This document shows positions 62,245 through 64,000 of a stretch of 64,000 nucleotides of DNA, in pieces (position 1 is the stretch's first letter; every line of letters starts with the position of its first letter). The notes below the pieces were generated by a model, which saw only the letters and a program-made list of their open reading frames with translations, was not told the DNA's origin and did not search any database. Source of the DNA: Arthrobacter sp. PvP023 (GTDB taxonomy: Bacteria > Actinomycetota > Actinomycetes > Actinomycetales > Micrococcaceae); the NCBI RefSeq assembly GCF_017832975.1, contig NZ_JAFIBI010000001.1, positions 1,178,001 through 1,242,000 on the forward strand, read 5' to 3'. The position numbers and the translations under genes were made by a program.

Positions 62245-62802
62245 ATGGTGACAGACGACGTATTTGCCGTCATTGCTGAGGCAACCCGGCGTGACATTCT
62301 GGTATCCCTCCGCTCGGGGGACAAAGCAGTGGGGGAGCTGGTCGAGGAACTGGACGCCAGCCAGCCCACCATCTCCAAACATTTGAAAGTGCTCCGCGAG
62401 GCCGATCTGGTCAGCATGCGCGCCCAGGGCCAGAAGCGCTACTACGCGCTGAATCCCAAACCGCTCGCCGGCGTCGCCAGCTGGCTGGAGACGTTCGACG
62501 TCGGGCCGCGTGCCGCCGTCGTCGGCTCGCCGGCCGCGCAGATTCTGGAGGAAAAGACGGAGCAGGCGGCGGAAGCCGCAGCTTCCGCGCCCTCGCCGGT
62601 GGCCGCGGCTGCAGGCATGGCCCGTCCGGCAGCGGTGCCCGGTGCCTCGGAAGGCGGTCAGTTGAGCCCTGCCGTGGCAATTCCGGTGGCCACGGCCGGG
62701 GATGACACCGTCCCGCAGCAGATCGGGCGCACCGTGGGCCGGGCCGCCACGAAGGCCGCAGACCTCATCGCGAACCTGCCAAAGTTCGGCCGCAAGAAGT
62801 AG
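62245..62802 (+). CDS. ArsR family winged-helix regulator with Ala-rich tail
   Basis: 185-aa protein. Residues 1-80 are a typical ArsR winged helix (VFAVIAEATRRDILVSL, GELVEELDASQPTISKHLKVLREADLVSMRAQGQKRYYALN) with no Cys for metal. A long low-complexity Ala/Pro tail follows and ends in GRKK. Targets unknown; possibly the divergent membrane protein gene. Confidence 0.85.
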   Translation: MVTDDVFAVIAEATRRDILVSLRSGDKAVGELVEELDASQPTISKHLKVLREADLVSMRAQGQKRYYALNPKPLAGVASWLETFDVGPRAAVVGSPAAQILEEKTEQAAEAAASAPSPVAAAAGMARPAAVPGASEGGQLSPAVAIPVATAGDDTVPQQIGRTVGRAATKAADLIANLPKFGRKK

Positions 62803-62810
62803 CCACGAAC

Positions 62811-62874
62811 CCAACTGACTCGCAGTTAACGCTGTGAAAACCCGTTTTGGGAGCGTTAACTGCCAGTCAGTTGG
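62811..62874. repeat. Long inverted repeat between ArsR and lactate dehydrogenase genes
   Basis: 23-bp arms (62811-62833 and 62852-62874, starting CCAACTGACT) with one mismatch around an 18-bp loop. It lies between convergent genes, just after the ArsR stop. Confidence 0.9.
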
Positions 62875-62903
62875 GCGAGGCGGCTGGTGGCCGGGCGTGC
62901 AGG

Positions 62904-64000
62904 TTACCTGCCGAGGATCCGGACGTGGTCCGGGGTGAGCTCGGAGAGCTTGCTGACGCCCAGCAGCGCCATGGTGCGGGTCATGTCCTTTTCCAGGATC
63001 TGGATGGCGCGGTCCACACCGGCCCGGCCGCCGGCCATGAGGCCGTAGAGGTACGCGCGGCCGATCAGCGTGAAGTCGGCTCCCTGGGCCAGCGCGGCAA
63101 TGATGTCCGCGCCGCTCATGATGCCGGTGTCCAGGATGATGGCGGCGTCGGAGTTGTCCCTGGTGAAGGCCTCCTTGACGCCGGGCAGCAGGTGGAACGG
63201 GATGGGCGCACGGTCCAGTTGGCGTCCGCCGTGGTTGGACAGCACCACGCCGTCGGCGCCGTGGTCCACCACCTTGCGGGCGTCATCCACGGTCTGGATG
63301 CCCTTGACCACGAGCTTGCCCTTCCACGTCTCGCGCAGCCAGTCCAGGTCCTCGAACGTCAGGGTGGGGTCGAACATGGAGTTGATCAGGTCCGCCACGG
63401 TGCCGGTGTACCGCGAGAGCGATGCGAACGTCAGCGGCTCGTGGGTGAGGAAGTTGAACCACCAGGCCGGGCGGTAGGACGCGTCCAAAACGGTCTTGAT
63501 GGTCAACGCCGGCGGAATAGTCATGCCGTTGCGGACGTCGCGGAGGCGGGCGCCGGCGACGGCGGTGTCCACGGTGACCATGAGGGTGTCGTTTCCTGCC
63601 TTGGCGGCGCGCTCGATCAGTTCGAGGGAGCGGTCGCGGTCCGTCCACAGGTACAGCTGGAACCAGTTGCGTCCGTTGGGTGCCGCCTCGGCGACATCCT
63701 CGATGGACGCGGTGCCCATCGTTGAGAGGGTGTAGGGAATGCCGGCGGCTTCAGCGGCCTGGGACCCGGCGTACTCGCCTTCGGACTGCATCATCCGGGT
63801 GAAGCCGGTGGGCGCGATGCCGACGGGCAGGCGGGACGGCTTTCCCAGGATCTCGGTGCTCAGGTCGATGCTGGAGACGTTCCGGAGGATGCCCGGGCGG
63901 AACTCGATGTCCAGGAAGGCCTCACGAGCGCGCCGCAGGGTGATTTCGGCTTCGGCTGCGCCGTCGGTGTAGTCGAACGGTGCCTGCGGGGTGCGGCGCT
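62904..64000 (-). CDS. FMN-dependent alpha-hydroxy-acid dehydrogenase (LldD-like), 5' end outside window
   Basis: Oxidises L-lactate or related hydroxy acids. 365 residues are visible. The barrel has [50 protein letters not shown] and the signature [12 protein letters not shown] with the catalytic His. The C-terminus is complete; the start lies beyond base 64000. Confidence 0.92.
   Translation of the reverse strand, partial: RRTPQAPFDYTDGAAEAEITLRRAREAFLDIEFRPGILRNVSSIDLSTEILGKPSRLPVGIAPTGFTRMMQSEGEYAGSQAAEAAGIPYTLSTMGTASIEDVAEAAPNGRNWFQLYLWTDRDRSLELIERAAKAGNDTLMVTVDTAVAGARLRDVRNGMTIPPALTIKTVLDASYRPAWWFNFLTHEPLTFASLSRYTGTVADLINSMFDPTLTFEDLDWLRETWKGKLVVKGIQTVDDARKVVDHGADGVVLSNHGGRQLDRAPIPFHLLPGVKEAFTRDNSDAAIILDTGIMSGADIIAALAQGADFTLIGRAYLYGLMAGGRAGVDRAIQILEKDMTRTMALLGVSKLSELTPDHVRILGR

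Noticed and set aside
1..64000. CRISPR arrays, rRNA, tRNA, prophage or insertion sequences
   Set aside because: No spaced direct repeats, transposase motifs, phage genes or cloverleaf-like RNAs were seen in the reading; short tRNA-like folds could be missed without a dedicated scan.

Overview
The window is a 64 kb piece of a high-GC actinobacterial chromosome, most likely from the Micrococcaceae (Arthrobacter or Pseudarthrobacter type). This rests on the very GC-rich third codon positions, frequent GTG and TTG starts, a Crp/GlxR-like regulator, a MarP-type protease and an actinobacterial tad locus. Much of the gene order recalls the stretch between ponA2 and topA in Mycobacterium (penicillin-binding protein, DUF4177, RidA, Crp, MarP, nth, Nudix, acs, Ssd/TadA/TadB/TadC/pilin, DEAH helicase, topA) and the ppx to proC block. 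No rRNA, tRNA, prophage, CRISPR or insertion sequence was found.

Layout. 1-9.9 kb: cell wall and housekeeping genes (partial PBP, DUF4177, RidA, Nudix, Crp, MarP protease, DUF2332, aroQ, SRPBCC protein, FAD oxidoreductase, secreted beta-propeller protein). 9.9-22.3 kb: two sugar import loci. The first has a GH36 alpha-galactosidase, binding protein, two permeases, a divergent Gfo/Idh/MocA gene and a LacI regulator. The second has a binding protein, two permeases and a DeoR regulator. Neither encodes an ATPase, so both probably share one encoded elsewhere. 22.4-30.2 kb: acs, a repeat-rich membrane protein behind a structured leader, nth-Nudix, a YegP-like protein and a family A DNA polymerase lacking a 5' nuclease. 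30.4-36 kb: a compact tad pilus operon with many 4-base overlaps. 36-48 kb: DEAH helicase, GNAT, tRNA hydroxylase TrhO, an operon of four lipoproteins sharing a two-cysteine domain, a NYN-domain protein, a methyltransferase, an MFS transporter and an ArsR regulator. 48-64 kb: topA, a DUF559 nuclease-like gene bounded by two 56-bp palindromes, SseB-like, Ppx, a sugar phosphate isomerase, YciI plus an ECF42-type sigma factor, proC, TrkA/TrkH, a deacetylase, an ArsR regulator and a partial FMN-dependent lactate dehydrogenase.

Most notable: (1) between the sigma factor gene and proC lie two homologous minus-strand elements that look like tandem small RNAs. They share promoter-like boxes, a conserved 14-nt segment, hairpins whose stems differ in sequence but stay paired, a CCCCC loop and a U-rich tail. 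(2) A nuclease-like gene is bracketed by two matching 56-bp palindromes. (3) A four-gene lipoprotein operon carries five copies of an apparently undescribed domain with regularly spaced cysteines. All functional claims are read from sequence alone.
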